NCBI GenBank assembly: GCA_016169945.1
Contig: JADLSH010000186.1
Location: forward strand, 310,001 to 374,000
Source of the DNA: Trachythela sp. YZ-2020
Lineage: Eukaryota > Cnidaria > Anthozoa > Malacalcyonacea > Clavulariidae
Length of the DNA stretch: 64,000 nt
Reading direction: 5' to 3'
Part shown: piece after piece, positions 23,212-35,493 of the stretch
Layout: each line of letters opens with the position of its first letter
Numbering within the stretch: position 1 is the first letter of the stretch
Notes under the pieces: generated by a model
Seen by the model: the letters and a program-made list of their open reading frames with translations, nothing else
The model's database searches: none
What the model was told of the DNA's origin: nothing
Translations under genes and position numbers: made by a program

Positions 23212-25374
23212 GATGTAATATCCTAAATCCAGAAAATGAGGACTGGACGGGATTTCAAGTCTGAGTTGTAGCATAGTGAATATAGACGACCGGGTTTGGA
23301 AGAGCAGATCACGTGACGAAATATGTTGGATTTTGGTCACGTGGGACAATATAGTGCATTGGGTCACAGAATAGACACAACCAGAGGTCTCACTTCAGGC
23401 AAAAATGCGTAACCGGCCGCTATGTTCCTGGCCAGTGCGCTGGCGAGAGCCATTCATACCCCTGAACTAAATTTCAAGATGCAGGTCGAGCAACCTGAAT
23501 AAGAAAAACACTTGTTATTTTCCTGATAACGGTTTGTCTAGACTGAAGTTGTTATTAACATCTTTATATAATTGATCCTTGAAAGAAGCGTGGGCTTAAA
23601 AGACTTTCGACGCATTATTTAACAATTTATGTAGTTATATTGATCATCATGTGCTGCTGGATTTCAGTATATTTAAAATAGTTAAATATAACTCATTCTA
23701 TATTTGATATCGAAGAATATAGCGTACTGTTAACGGAAATAAAACGCTACAAACAGCTGCAATGTGTTAGGGTATTAAAGTCTACTTTCATTGGTTTATT
23801 TACTAATATTTATACTGCATAAAAAACCAAACCTTCACAAAGTGGTAGATAACATGTGATTGTAATTTGTAAACTTGAAGTGTATACTAAGCTATGAGAG
23901 AATGGAGATATTGTCTATCTCTTCATAGCCAAAATATTTATCTTCATGGCTTTTACATGAACTTAAAAATGCATGTAGCGTGATTGGGTATGAGAAACTA
24001 TGACTAAACACAATAATGTAGCAAAATATTAATTACAGGTCCAGAAAGGCACAGATCTAAGATAGTCAAGAAGACAAGCTTGTAATTAATGATATATTTG
24101 AAAAAAACAATGTCATAGGAAGTTTATAATTTGTAGGGGATGGGAGGCTTTGATAATTTTTAGGGTGTCGTGAATTTTCAACACATTTATTTGGGATTAG
24201 ACAATTATTAAAACCCCAACTTATTGAAATAGTCCCTAAATTGAAATAATCATTTGATATCTTAAGGAGTAAAGGAGGCTTACAAACAAAGATAATGGGT
24301 TTAGATGCTAGAAGAGCATTCAACCCAGGGGTGCCTGGCAACAATAAACGGAACAAAGCAGGCCTATACATTGCGTGACCAAAAACTCTCAAAACAAACA
24401 ATTTGTGTGTAATCAAAATAATACCATTGAAACTTGTATACAGTGTTATTGTTATACAACTATATTGAAAAATACTTGACAAAAGTTGACATTTTATTCT
24501 CCCTAAATGATTTTATTGGTAAAGAGAATGTCTGTTGTGTTTTTGGACTAACAAATGTTTGAAGTTTAGAACAACTTCCTTCTTGCTTCTGGCCTTTGTT
24601 ATAATTGTCCTCGTCTTTGGCTGTTCCATCACTTTCCATTGCTCTGTGTCTTCTATGCTTGACGCCATCCGGAAATGTTTGCAAAATTGAATTTCATAGA
24701 ATTTAACAAAATTATTGCTCAACATAGATAATAACTTTGAGCATGATTCTATGTTGGGTTAAATCTTTAAACATTGTTTAATTTATTTTAAGAAATCATA
24801 ATTATATGGGATTAAATGCTGTGTATCCAAGTAAGTAGTGAATGTATATAAATAGTGAATAAATACTGAATGTTTATAGAAGAAATATACATACTGTACC
24901 TTCTCTTTGCTTTAATAATAATATAAAAAGGCCTTTGCTGCTTCAGTAAAAATACTCAGGATCATTAGCCAAATCCTTTGCAAGACATGCACACTTCTTC
25001 TTCTACCAAAGACCCAAGAAAATACAGAATTTACAGATATACTGTAGCAAACAATGCCAAGAAGGCTAAACAGCACAAAGAAGATAGATGGCAATCCCCG
25101 CTCATATGAAAAACAATGTATCAAAAAAGATGTAAAAGAACCTGCTAATCTCTTCCAGATTACCTCTTCCCATAGGCAGACTATTTCCAGATTACCTCTT
25201 CCCATAGGCAGACTTTTGCGGTATTGTTTTGTTTAAAAATGCCCGCCCTTTTGAACATTTTCGGGGAGGTGGCGGTGGGTGACAGCCTCTACTTAGCGCA
25301 CTGGCTAAGCAATCGGTTACGCTCAAACATTAGCTCTTTACATGAAGTTCCACCCCTGTATAGTTACTCTGTGA
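23212..25374. other. No recognised gene
   Basis: Two minus-strand frames (138 codons at 24066-24482; 74 codons at 24460-24684) are open, but neither shows a known domain or splice context. A short tandem duplication (AGATTACCTCTTCCCATAGG twice) is at 25159-25211. Confidence 0.4.
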
Positions 25375-27778
25375 TTGGGTGCAGATCGTAAACAATCACC
25401 CATAGTAATTCTATACAAAGAGTGCAGGATACAACGTGGCAGGAAGCAACAGAGGAAGGCATACGGAACCAGAACATTAAAGATGGATAGTGGTGAAAAA
25501 TTAAAGATGCCAAATGTGATTCGCACCGTTACTCGTTCAACCGTGATTAACCAGTATTTGATGTTCTGTAAAGAAGAGATGGCAGAGACACTGAGCTGTG
25601 CGACCTTGTTGCGAATCCTCCACGTAAGAGAAGCCTCTCAGTAAAAGTCGTTGGGTTGTATTGACAATACTGCAGCAGATGGATCAGATGGTTTTGGGAG
25701 ACTTTCTAAAATAGTGGAAGATCTACAAGAACTAGGGCAAGAGAAGAGTTGGTCAAAATACATAAAGAAGTCTATCCTAGACGGTAAACGGTACTCAAAA
25801 ACCGGATACCGTAATCATTGTCAAGAAGCCGATAGCTCTTGTGCTGACCATTGCTTAAAGTTCGGGCTTAGTGATCCCAAAAATGCAGACCTGACAGAAA
25901 CGTGTGTACATATACACACAACACGCTGTAACCAATGTGATAACATTGCTACTTGCCTCAAAAAAGTAAGAGCGCGTGATCAAACATGAAAGCCTCACGT
26001 TTTACAGTAATGAGCAACAAGAAGATATCGTTTATGATTTTGAGCAAGCTGTAAAAGCTATTAATCAATGGAAAGCACATATCATGCGGACAGCAAATTA
26101 AGAACGCGCAAAACAAGACGTCCTTGCAAAACCTGACTCAAGTTCACGTTTAGTTTGGTCATGGACTGGGCGATGAACTTTCTTCAGTTGCGCTACCGTG
26201 AAACGCAGAGCGACTGGTACGGGAAAAGAGGACTAAGCTGGCATGTTAGCAGCGTTGTATCATCTGATGAGCTAACTAAGGAATTGCAAGTCACCACGTT
26301 TGCGCACTTGTTCGATCATTGTACACCGACAGGATTGGTACGCTGTGGCGTCAATAATTGAGCACATGCTAACGCATTTGAAAGCTAAACAGCCTCTGCT
26401 TGAAAGCATCTACCTTCGATCTGATGAGGCCAGGTGTTACCACAGTAATTTGTTGGTTGCTGCAGTGACAAATATTGGAAAAAGAGTAGGAATTATTTCG
26501 AATCACCGTTAAAAACTATGACTTTTCCGAGCCCCGAAGTGGAAAGGACATATGCGACAGGATACTTTGTCCTCTAAAGTCGTCCATTCGCGTACACTGT
26601 TCTGAGGAACATTACATTTTGACAGCATCCGACATGAAAGAAACTTTTAAACAACATCCTCTAAGTGGGACGACGGCTTCGGTTAACGTCGTTGACAGAT
26701 CAAGGGAAAGTCTCGCAGTAAACAAACTCAACAACTTCGGTGCATTCCACAACTTCCATTTTCAAAGTTCAGGAATCCGAGCATGGACACCTTACGGCAT
26801 CGGTCGTGAGACGCCTTTTCCGTATAAAACGGTGTATGTGAAGCATCAGGGACCAACTATGCTTCAGACGGATGACAATGATGCAGATTATTGGTTTGAT
26901 TCAGTCAAAGAGAGAGATTTGAATCCAAAACGAAAGCAACAGGCAATTTCGGGAGAATTACTTTTTGAGTGTTCAGTGCCAAGATGTGCCCAAGCTTTTG
27001 CATTATTCGCCAATCTGGAGTCGCACCTTAGTGTTGGCCAACACATGAATACCTAGGCGCCGAGTGAAAGCTTTTATGACAAAGTGAGAAAAAATTGGGC
27101 GGGGAAATTCGCATCAGTTGATGTAGTACCTCAGACAAGCTATGACGCAACTTTTCTTCCACTATGTCTACATTCGCCATCGTCTTCGACTACGTCTTCG
27201 GCCACGTCTCCATCTACTATACTGAGGAACGAAACACCTCTGGCCATTGGATGGGCAATCAATATGACCACGAGTTCTACTCGATTTCCTCCAAAGGTCA
27301 AGGACTATTTGACAGCAATATTTTTAATTGGCGAAATAACTGGTTGTAAAGCTGATCCTACCCAGGTCGAGACGGATATGAGAACATCTAGAAATCCATT
27401 GAATGAGCGCAGGTTCAGTTGCACAGAATAGCTAACGAAAACAGCTTCTTCTCTCGTCTCGAAGCATAACGTCGCAAAAAGCACGGTTTAGTTGGCTTAT
27501 CGTTGGAACAAGAAGAATATGTGGAGTGTCTGGTAAAAGATTCGGAATGACAGGAGTTAATCGAGAAAATAACTCACGAAATTGGCTTGAAATATCCGAT
27601 TACTTTCGACACGTATGATCTTTGTGAATATTATCACAAGAAAAAGCTTTCAGACTTCAAAGTTCAAATGCTTAAAAACATTCTTTCTCATCTTGAAGTT
27701 CACTTTAAGTCGCTGGACAAGAAGCAAATTCTCGTGGACAAACTAAACAACGTGATCAGTGAATGCGAATGTGATTGA
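25375..27778 (+). pseudogene. Decayed multi-copy protein family: Cys-rich, DxD-like core, C2H2 finger
   Basis: Plus-strand pieces in changing frames form one colinear protein: IRTVTRSTVINQYLMFCKEE; NTAADGSDGFGRL; CADHCLKFGLSDP with Cys/His pairs; MDWAMNFLQLRYRETQSDWY; YLRSDEARCYH; the block TASDMKETFKQHPLSGTT; SGIRAWTPYGIGRE; a C2H2 finger (FECSVPRCAQAFALFANLES, about 26965-27045); the block RFPPKVKDYLTAIFLIGEIT; then EQEEYVECLVKDSE and YDLCEYYHKKKLSDFK. I recall proteins of this arrangement being repeated in cnidarian genomes, which suggests a mobile or amplified family. Asp-rich middle blocks could be a transposase core, but this is a guess. Stops and frameshifts (at about 25641, 26350 and 26510, for example) make it non-functional. 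Confidence 0.6.
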
Positions 27779-28076
27779 AATGCTCCGAGCAATTGGATTG
27801 GAGCTTCCTTTTGCTAGTAGCCAATCAGAGGCTTTTTTTACAAACCTGGTGGTGAATTTCAATTTAAAATTCCCAATAAAAATTGCATATTGCAATGTTG
27901 TTCTCACGAGAACATCCGGTTTCACTGTAAGCGATCAGCTCGGGGTTTTATGCAACATATTGGGCGAATTACAAAATTCATCACAACTAGATGTCTTAGA
28001 TTTGCTATTAAAGCTCTAAAATCAAATTTTTATCTTTTTTCCCATGATCACCCGCGGAAGAATTCATAGAGAGACT

Positions 28077-28285
28077 GGGGCTTCGGTGGCACAGTCGTCA
28101 GAGCAAGCGCCTTTAACCTCTGAGTTGTGGGTTCGATTCTCGCTGGGGACTCTACTCGTGTGAAAAGAGTAAGTCAGCGCTCTACCGAAAGTCGTGGGTT
28201 TTCTCCGGTTTCCTCCAACAGGGAAAGCTGACTGGGTGGATTAGGATATATAGATTAGGAAAGTAATATCACAATTGTTGTAAAA
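28077..28285 (+). mobile_element. tRNA-derived SINE with conserved central domain
   Basis: The head is tRNA-like: A box TGGCACAGTCG (28087-28097) and B box GGTTCGATTCT (28130-28140) spaced as in Pol III promoters. It is followed by GTGGGTTTTCTCCGGTTTCC (28195-28214), which resembles the Nin-type central domain known from marine invertebrate SINEs. The tail contains GTAATATCACAATTGTTGTA. It is not a tRNA gene: the stems are imperfect and the body continues. Confidence 0.8.
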
Positions 28286-30067
28286 ATATATAGTGTAGGC
28301 TAAGTACGTAATATAGGTAAGCGAAATACTTGATGTAATCGGTCAGTGAGCTGAATAATATATGTATGTATATGTATGGAAGGAATCGCCGAAGTAAACA
28401 TTATTTTTATCTTCCCTTCCGCTTTGCATATTCCACGCCATTTGATACCATTATTTGGTACTTCATACGTGTTCAGATGTTCTTGTAGCGGTTTATACCT
28501 AATGTCCATAGTATGTATACTGCATTACTTTCCGTCAGAATCAAGCATGCATGCTCATCGTGGTCAATAAAATACATGGAAGTTCGAGTGTTGTGAGCTC
28601 TATCGCGCTGGGTGGCTATGTCTATTATGCTGTATTGTGAACGTACTGTAAATAGTTGCTTATAAACTTCACATCAGTGGATAAAGTTTGAAACTATGAT
28701 ATTATCTTGGATTGAAAGACCATCACGAAGATCAGAACTCTCAACTTGTAGTCAGGTAAGAGATTTAGTTATCGAATTATCATGGTATTTTCCGGCGGCT
28801 TCCGGCGGCTAGTGTGTCGGTTTGCACTGCATTTTGGAAATTTGGTGATTTGTAAGCGACTGTGATTTTCCCAAACGTGGCGTGCAGAAATATTTGATTA
28901 TTATTTTGAGTTAAGCGTTATTTATTGTTTCCATTTACACAGTTCAGGCGTTTGAGATAGGTGCCACATTTTTAAACGCCTTCTTGCAGTAGGCCTATTT
29001 TCGCGTTTCGTCGGGAACAAGTTTACAAGGTGTCAAGCTCCACGTTTATAGCTGCTCCTGGCAAATTGTCATGCGCATTTTCAACAACAATACGGCCAGA
29101 TATACTGCAGTGTTATATCTATAGACAGTATAATAAATTGAATTTCGCATGTTTTGCAGCGATGAGAATATCAGTCGTATTCCGGTTTTGAAAGGTCCAT
29201 AATTGAACTCGACGATTCAAAATCTTGATCCATCCTGAAAATGTCAAAATTGACTTTCGAATGAAATGAAACTCGTTTTCGTAATAGTTATGATGAAAGC
29301 TTCTAAAAGACAGCAAATAAGAAAAATCGAATGTTGCATTGAAAATCAGTGGGTGGTTTTTACAGAGACTTTTTAGCGTAATGTCTAATGATACATTGTA
29401 GGGCTTGCAGGATTTGTAGTATCAAAGCGTTGTTTCACAGAGTATAGGATACCCGAGAATAACAAGTAATTTTTATGCATGAACTATTGTGGAATTTGCA
29501 TAATATCCGGCTGTTTCTGAACCACAGCAGGGAACATATTTACGAGGCTTGTGGATGAACTTTGAACAAGTTCTAAGCGCTTGCAACTTGCAAGTTAAAC
29601 TACAAATAATTCCACACATAATTCCACTGAGATAATAGTTTCAAAACATACTGGCATGTCTTTAATATACATGCTGTTAAGTACCGACTTTTGTAAATAA
29701 ATATCAATATCCTAAATATCTTGACATCTGGATATTATATTTCCAATATATATTCCATATAAAGAGCATATAAAAATTACTTGATAGCACGTTATCATTG
29801 TTAACAAATTTTCATAACAAATTCTGTACATGCAGCCATGCAGGTACAGTATAGATTGTAATAAGGCCTTTCAGAATATATACTAGGCAACAATATACTA
29901 GATTTAGATTTTAGTATGCCAAGAATTCTATAATCAAGGTTGGTCTCAGGTCCCCTATCAAATGTGAGAAACATGCAGTAAATTAAGAAAAATTACGAGT
30001 GTTCATTATTATCTAGTCTTATCACCATACTCACATAAAAAGTGAACAAAGGCTAGACCTTTCCTAA
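28286..30067. other. No gene recognised
   Basis: AT-rich intergenic or intronic DNA. Short frames on both strands near 28300-28570 overlap and have no domain. A small tandem doublet (TTCCGGCGGC) is at 28791-28810. Confidence 0.4.
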
Positions 30068-30318
30068 TAAAATCATTAAGGCGCAAGACTCTCCTTTCGA
30101 CAAGTAAAATTATCTGGCATTAGACCGTTAAACTGTAAAATAACAAAGTATGGTGCACCTTGGCGCATTACCTCTTAATGGGTTAACAAGAGACATTGGC
30201 AGTTTTGTTAACCCATTAAGGTACAAGGGTCTCCCCTTGACAAGTAAAATAATTTGACCTTAGGCAGAGTAAAATAACAAAGTAGGACGCACCAGGATGC
30301 ATTGCGTTTTAATGGGTT
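30068..30318. repeat. Two units of the ~150-bp dispersed satellite
   Basis: Two consecutive units: CATTAAGGCGCAAGACTCTC ... AAAATAACAAAGTATGG ... TTAATGGGTTAACAAG, then a second starting CATTAAGGTACAAG. The same unit is found inside both CACTA-like copies. Confidence 0.7.
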
Positions 30319-30699
30319 AATATTTTTAGAAGATACTAATAAATGTTAAAAAGTCTCTGTTGTGTATTAAAAGCGGTCAATCTTACTTTTTGGCCTCTAC
30401 TCGTAGAGGAGCAGTGCCATCTTTAAATTTGCCAGTGAAGAGTATTCCTTCTTCTGCTGCTACAACACGACGAGAGCTTGTTCGACAGCAACTGGGTAAA
30501 CCTGTTGTATATAACAACTAGGAAAGCTTCTAGATGTAAACATGAAGGAATGGCTGAAAACAGAAAATGAAGACAGTGTCATTTTTGAGTTCTGGAACCT
30601 AACATTTCCAAACTAATTTTCTCTGTTGTCTCTGGGATCAATTTTTCTGTAGCTGTATATAACTGGTTTCAACCTGATAATCATGCTATCTACAGTGAA

Positions 30700-32040
30700 T
30701 TGAAGCGACCAATAAAACATACCAGCATCTCAACCATCATGTCCAAACAAGAGAGTTATGCGATTTCTGAACGCCTGAACAAAAATGAACGGTCATACTC
30801 AAAATGTGAAGACCCAAGTCCTATCTGTAGTTCCAGCAATGTCATTCGACATACCGTTCCCATAAAGCCAGAGCATTATGAAGAAGATGGCCCACCCTTT
30901 CAAGCCTGCAACTTTTTGAGATCACCAGATTCTGAATTGCTTTGTGGTGACATTTCCTGCTCCAATTGTACCAAGCAAGAAAAGTCTATTGATAAGCAGA
31001 AAGAGAAAAGCAATGTGCAACCACCTCAACCCCTAAAGGATAAAGCACCTCTGTTCAGATCAAGTGAGGAACGGTTGGTCGCTACAGTGCAAAGACAGAG
31101 GATTGTCTTTAAGGAGCTCGACGGTTGTCTTTCTCAGCTGGAAAAAGAGAACAGCATCTCTGTAGATGAAACTTTGGAAAAGGATATCTTGAAAATCCTT
31201 GCTGACAGTGGTAATGAAAAGAAGATACCACCCTCGCATCATCCGATTTTGTCTTTCAATTCATGCAAAATTACCAGAAGCATATCAAGAAATGAGAGAT
31301 TCTGGCATTTTGGTACTTCTGGGTGAAAAAACCCTGCGAGACTATCGAACTTTTTCACACATTGAAAATGTAGAGCGGTTGAAGAATAAAACAAGCCAGT
31401 ATTTCGATATTCAAAGGTATGTTGTCGTCGCATTTGACGAAATGAAGATCGAATCAAAGTTGGTCTTGGATAAACATTCGAATGGACTTATTGCTTTTGT
31501 TGATCTTGGCGAAGAGGAATGAACATCAGCAGTCTTGGTTCAACTGAGCTTGCCACACACGCCATTGTGTTCTTTGTAAGAGTGCAGCCACCGATTTGAA
31601 GTATGCCCTTGCCTATTTGTTAACCAAAAATGTCACATCTTATCAGATCATGCCTTTGTTTTGGAAAGCATTGTCCGTACTTGAGCTTGTCTGCAACCTC
31701 TTGGTTTGTGCGGCTGTATCTGATGGGGCTTCACCAAATCGCCTATTTTTCCAACTGCATGTAGACCTAATGGACGCAGACTGTGGAGATTTGGTACACT
31801 GCACTACCTACTTCTTTGCCCCGAGCAGGAAGATCTACTTCTTTTCTGATGTCCCACATTTATTGAAGACCTTTTAATTCTTGCAGTGGCAAATGCACTC
31901 GTTACTTGTGGAACAACGACAAGTACATGCTTTGAGAACATATTGCAAAGCTGTACTATTCAGATATTGATTTTCGATTACAACTACGTAAGTTAACCGT
32001 AGAGCATATCCAACTCAAGTCATTTGCAAAGATGAAACGT
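30700..32040 (+). pseudogene. P-element/THAP9-like transposase, broken
   Basis: A 5' frame (30700-31326) contains a Cys/Lys-rich linker and a coil (CLSQLEKENSISVDE). A one-base shift moves coding to 31199-31522, where HPRIIRFCLSIHAKLPEAY, TLRDYRTFSH and VVVAFDEMKIESKLV match the RNase-H-like catalytic start of P-element transposases. A further shift leads to 31596-31877 with DGASPNRLFFQLH and FFSDVPHLLKTF, then LWNNDKYM and KLYYSDIDFRLQLRKLTVEH to 32040. The THAP domain is not seen, and the C-terminus is missing. At least three lesions. Confidence 0.8.
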
Positions 32041-32355
32041 TGCGGTTTGTTTTCATCATAATCTTTTCATAGTTTTCAAAGCCTGAACAGATTACTATAG
32101 ACTAAGGGTATTTCTAATTTATCACAATGCCAAGCAGTGTCTCATTTTCCGACGGTAGAATATATGCCGAAAATGGCGTTCTAGCATAAATAGAATTCAA
32201 AAGTTTCTGGGGGACAAATTCTATACACACATTCAACTTTTACATCTCCAAAATATTTATTGTACAGTGAAACAGGGATAAATTGCCGAATGGGAGGCAA
32301 CATTTCCTACAAAATTTGGCCATTGGGCCATATTTTTGGGGGGACATATATAGAG
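32041..32355. other. No gene recognised
   Basis: Short spacer between the transposase pseudogene and palindrome P3; no features seen. Confidence 0.4.
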
Positions 32356-32504
32356 ATTACTTCATGGTTGACGAGTGCGTACGATTTTTATTCACGAGTT
32401 GTGAAAGATTACTAACGAACGAGTGAGCGCAGCGAACGAGTGAGTTAGTAATCTTTCACAACGAGTGAATAAAAATCGTACGCACGAGACAACCATGAAG
32501 TAAT
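32356..32504. repeat. Palindromic hairpin repeat P3
   Basis: An almost perfect 149-bp palindrome: ATTACTTCATGGTTG at the left, CAACCATGAAGTAAT at the right, arms including GTGCGTACGATTTTTATTCA and TTGTGAAAGATTACTAAC. The apex reads GAGTGAGCGCAGCGAACGAG. Downstream, TACTGTAATATTCACTTCGG (32519-32538) recurs inverted near 36894-36913. Confidence 0.85.
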
Positions 32505-32843
32505 TTGTTTATTATATATATACTGTAATATTCACTTCGGCAATTATATATATACTGAACTGTGATAAATCAACGAAAAGGATTTTACAACGGTGGCCGT
32601 TCAAGTCGAATGACCTTGTTATTGATTGGTCCAAGACCAAGTCAAGTGTTTATTATAAAGTATACAATCATCATTTAAAAACATTTTGAAAATATACAAA
32701 ACGTATAAAGCTAAAAATATCTAATTATAGCCAAAAGGAAGCCATTCAGCAACTCAACACTATAAAAATACTGTATACGAAATGCCTTGGGAATGCTATA
32801 ACAACTAGACATGCATGTATAAACTGTTTCAAAAAAGTATAGT

Positions 32844-34020
32844 TCAATCTGACTCAGAATCACTCAGAAGTTTTAAACGTTTGTATGTTTTTGGTGGGCT
32901 ATCCACAGTTGTTATAGATAGTGTTGGAGACTGCTTGAGAGTGTTTATTGATATATTTATACTCCCTCCACTTATCGTTCCGTTAGAAAACAACGCCGGC
33001 ATAATTCTGTTGTTCTTCGACTTTGTGTTCGCTTGTCGCTTTCTGGCTTTTAGTCGACGAGTGAACTGCAACCCCCGAGTTTCCAGTGGCAGTGGTCAAG
33101 TTACACAAATGACTCAGGTTTCCAGTGGCGACTGAACTGAGGGTTCTCGACATTTCGATTTGCTGTGACTTGTTGACAGTTGAATAATGAGTGACGCTTT
33201 GCAGGTTCTTGTGGCCCGACAGTTGAATAATGTCTGTTGGTGGAAAGTTTTGGTTTATCAAGGCCTGCATCATTGTTATCCTTCCGCTGTGGTTAGTAAA
33301 TTTGGTAGTAAGTCCAGCCTTCTCAGCCATGTTCTTCATTATTGAATTTATTTTATTAACACCGGCTGGGGCTTTTTTGAACCAAGCTTTATTTGAAACG
33401 GATTCAAGTTTCTTTAAATTGTTTACAGCAAGATAAAATGGGCTATCGTCGCTGTTCATTTCTGCCGGACGTTTTTCTCCAAAGAGTTTATACGCAGCAA
33501 TAGGATCTCTTTCATTTCCTGGTACGGAAAACATTTTTGGAGTTACTTTTCGCACATCTGTGGTGTTTTCCCCCGAGCGTGTTTTTGTTTGCCTTTCGTT
33601 GTATTCTAAGTATTCCTCGCCACTGGCCGTTTTATGTAATTTCACCCCAAGTCATATCGCGATGCTCTTTACAGCCACGTAGTCCAAAGTGTATTGTATT
33701 GTTGAACCAAAGAGTGTTCAGTAAAGCCTCGGGACTGGACGTGCCAAGCGAGTCTTTTTCATACAAAACAGCTATGTCATCTTCGCTGAGAGCAGACGAA
33801 GCATTCGGTTTATTTCCTTTGCCCTGTCGCTTTAAATCCTTTTTTTTTAAACCAAAGCTTTTCGAGTCTGTTCAAACTGTAGATCTTTCATGATACTTAA
33901 ACCATACTTCTTCTTTTTTAAATGCCTTTCGAAGCTGGCTACCATACCGCGCAAGGAATTTGGTTCGTAATCCTTATTTTGTTTTGTACGAACCTTGATA
34001 ATAAATTCGCTCATGTAAAG
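32844..34020 (-). pseudogene. Crypton-type tyrosine recombinase (DUF3504-like), broken
   Basis: Reading from 34020 leftwards: FIIKVRTKQNKDYEPNSL and LRGMVASFERHLKKK (N-terminal DNA-binding part), a shift, then LWFNNTIHFGLRGCKEHRDM, then from 33645 the main frame with YLEYNERQTKTRSGE, KMFSVPGNERDPIAAYKLF, SDDSPFYLAVNNLKK and the catalytic C-terminal block TNHSGRITMMQALI ... QLSGHKNLQSVTHYSTV, which holds the Arg, His and Tyr of tyrosine recombinases. A last shift near 33000 leads to a Lys/Ser-rich tail ending at 32844. Crypton elements and their domesticated relatives share this architecture. Frameshifts at about 33640 and 33850 and one near the end break it. Confidence 0.8.
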
Positions 34021-34078
34021 GTTTAATTCCGCAGAAGGAATGTCCTCAATCAGGGGCGCACATTAGGGGTGTGTGTGT

Positions 34079-34094
34079 GGGGGGGGGGGGGGGG
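34079..34094. repeat. Poly-G run
   Basis: Sixteen consecutive G following a short GT run; potential G-quadruplex or sequencing-prone tract. Confidence 0.9.
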
Positions 34095-34276
34095 TGACAC
34101 CCCGCCATAATTTGTGAATTTTTCAGAAAAGTCGGTCCCAAATTGTAATATTACACTACTTAATTAGGTCCGAAACAGCCTGTCTAAAAAACGTATAATA
34201 AACGATACAGAAATTGTCAATAAGAGAAATCAACTAGAACAACTCTGCAAAACCCAGAGATGTATTTTCCTCTTAA

Positions 34277-35489
34277 GGTGGCTCCCTACAGTAATGCATG
34301 AGATGATCGCGGGACGAGAGTCAAAAACGCGTGGCAAGTACGTGGACTTTCCCACGCAAATTCGACGATCAAAACAAAACAAAGATATTTCGCCCGGTTT
34401 TTTAAAATGATTTTTACCATTCTGAAAGATTTGTAATGAAAAAACTTTGAATAATCCTTAGTTTTATGTGACAAAGCATCAGTAACACCAATGAGTGATT
34501 TTAACTATGATACAAATATCGCTTGGATAAAAAAAGCTTGACAGGAATATAAAAGTGAATTTTTCAAAAACATTTTAGATATAATGTTCACTAATAAGAG
34601 TTTATTAAACATTTATTAACTATTGTATAAAAACTGTTAAAGGTTATAAAAGTCGTTTAGTGATACTTGCATGTTTTTTACAAGTTAAACAGTAAAAATA
34701 TCACAGTTCTATAGCAAAATACCGACTTGTTCATCTTCAACAAAATTACAAAACTAGGCAAAGATATGTCCAGCTGTACGGCTGTTGAAGCTCGTGAACT
34801 GAGTAAATGGAAGGATTCAATTGGACTTAAATCGATCTAACCCTCCACAGTATTTCTTGGTAGTCCATGGCTCTCAAATATATTGAATAAACGTCAAAAT
34901 CAAAAGATAAAAACAACATTTGCCACTCGTTTTTGCACGATGAAAGCACATCTTGCGCCCGCAAACTATCATTCACTAGTCAGCGACGTTTTTATGTAGG
35001 GCAAATTTCACCCAATTTTGACCCAATTTTTCACCTTTATATGCGTTTTACTCTTTAGTTTTATCGGTAACCTATCTTCAAATTTTGACCATAAATTTTA
35101 ATTTTGGTAAATTTTATATATTTCAATTTTTAAAAAAATCGCCAGTGTAGAAATCTTTATATAAAATTTTCGAGTTTAAAAAATATTGCACACTGGCGAT
35201 TTTGATTAAACTTTCATAATAGTTTCAGAACATTATGCTTAAAACTTATATGAAATAAAAAAGATGGGTCACCGACTTTGTTTTTTAGATACGGACAATT
35301 TTATGCGCATAGTAACCACATTTCAGGCTTACGTCTTGTTACCATGGCAACGATGACACTACCTGAACCGGGTTTTAAATATTCCATAGATGATGAATAT
35401 TACCCTCGAGTATAAAAAACTTCGTCATCTGCGATAATACTCGTTTAAAAACGATTTATTATAAAGTTAAATAACTGTAGGGAGCCACC
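34277..35489. mobile_element. TTAA-flanked non-autonomous transposon, copy A
   Basis: Ends GGTGGCTCCCTACAGT and inverted CTGTAGGGAGCCACC, flanked by TTAA (34273-34276 and 35490-35493). 1213 bp, no supported coding. Same end sequence and length as 21993-23207, so one family; piggyBac- or Kolobok-type duplication. Confidence 0.8.
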
Positions 35490-35493
35490 TTAA

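Noticed and set aside
24066..24482. 138-codon minus-strand frame
   Set aside because: Open by chance in AT-rich DNA; hydrophobic mix without any family pattern; next frame unrelated.
28077..28150. Possible tRNA gene
   Set aside because: A and B boxes are present but stems do not pair properly and a SINE central domain follows, so it is a tRNA-derived SINE head.
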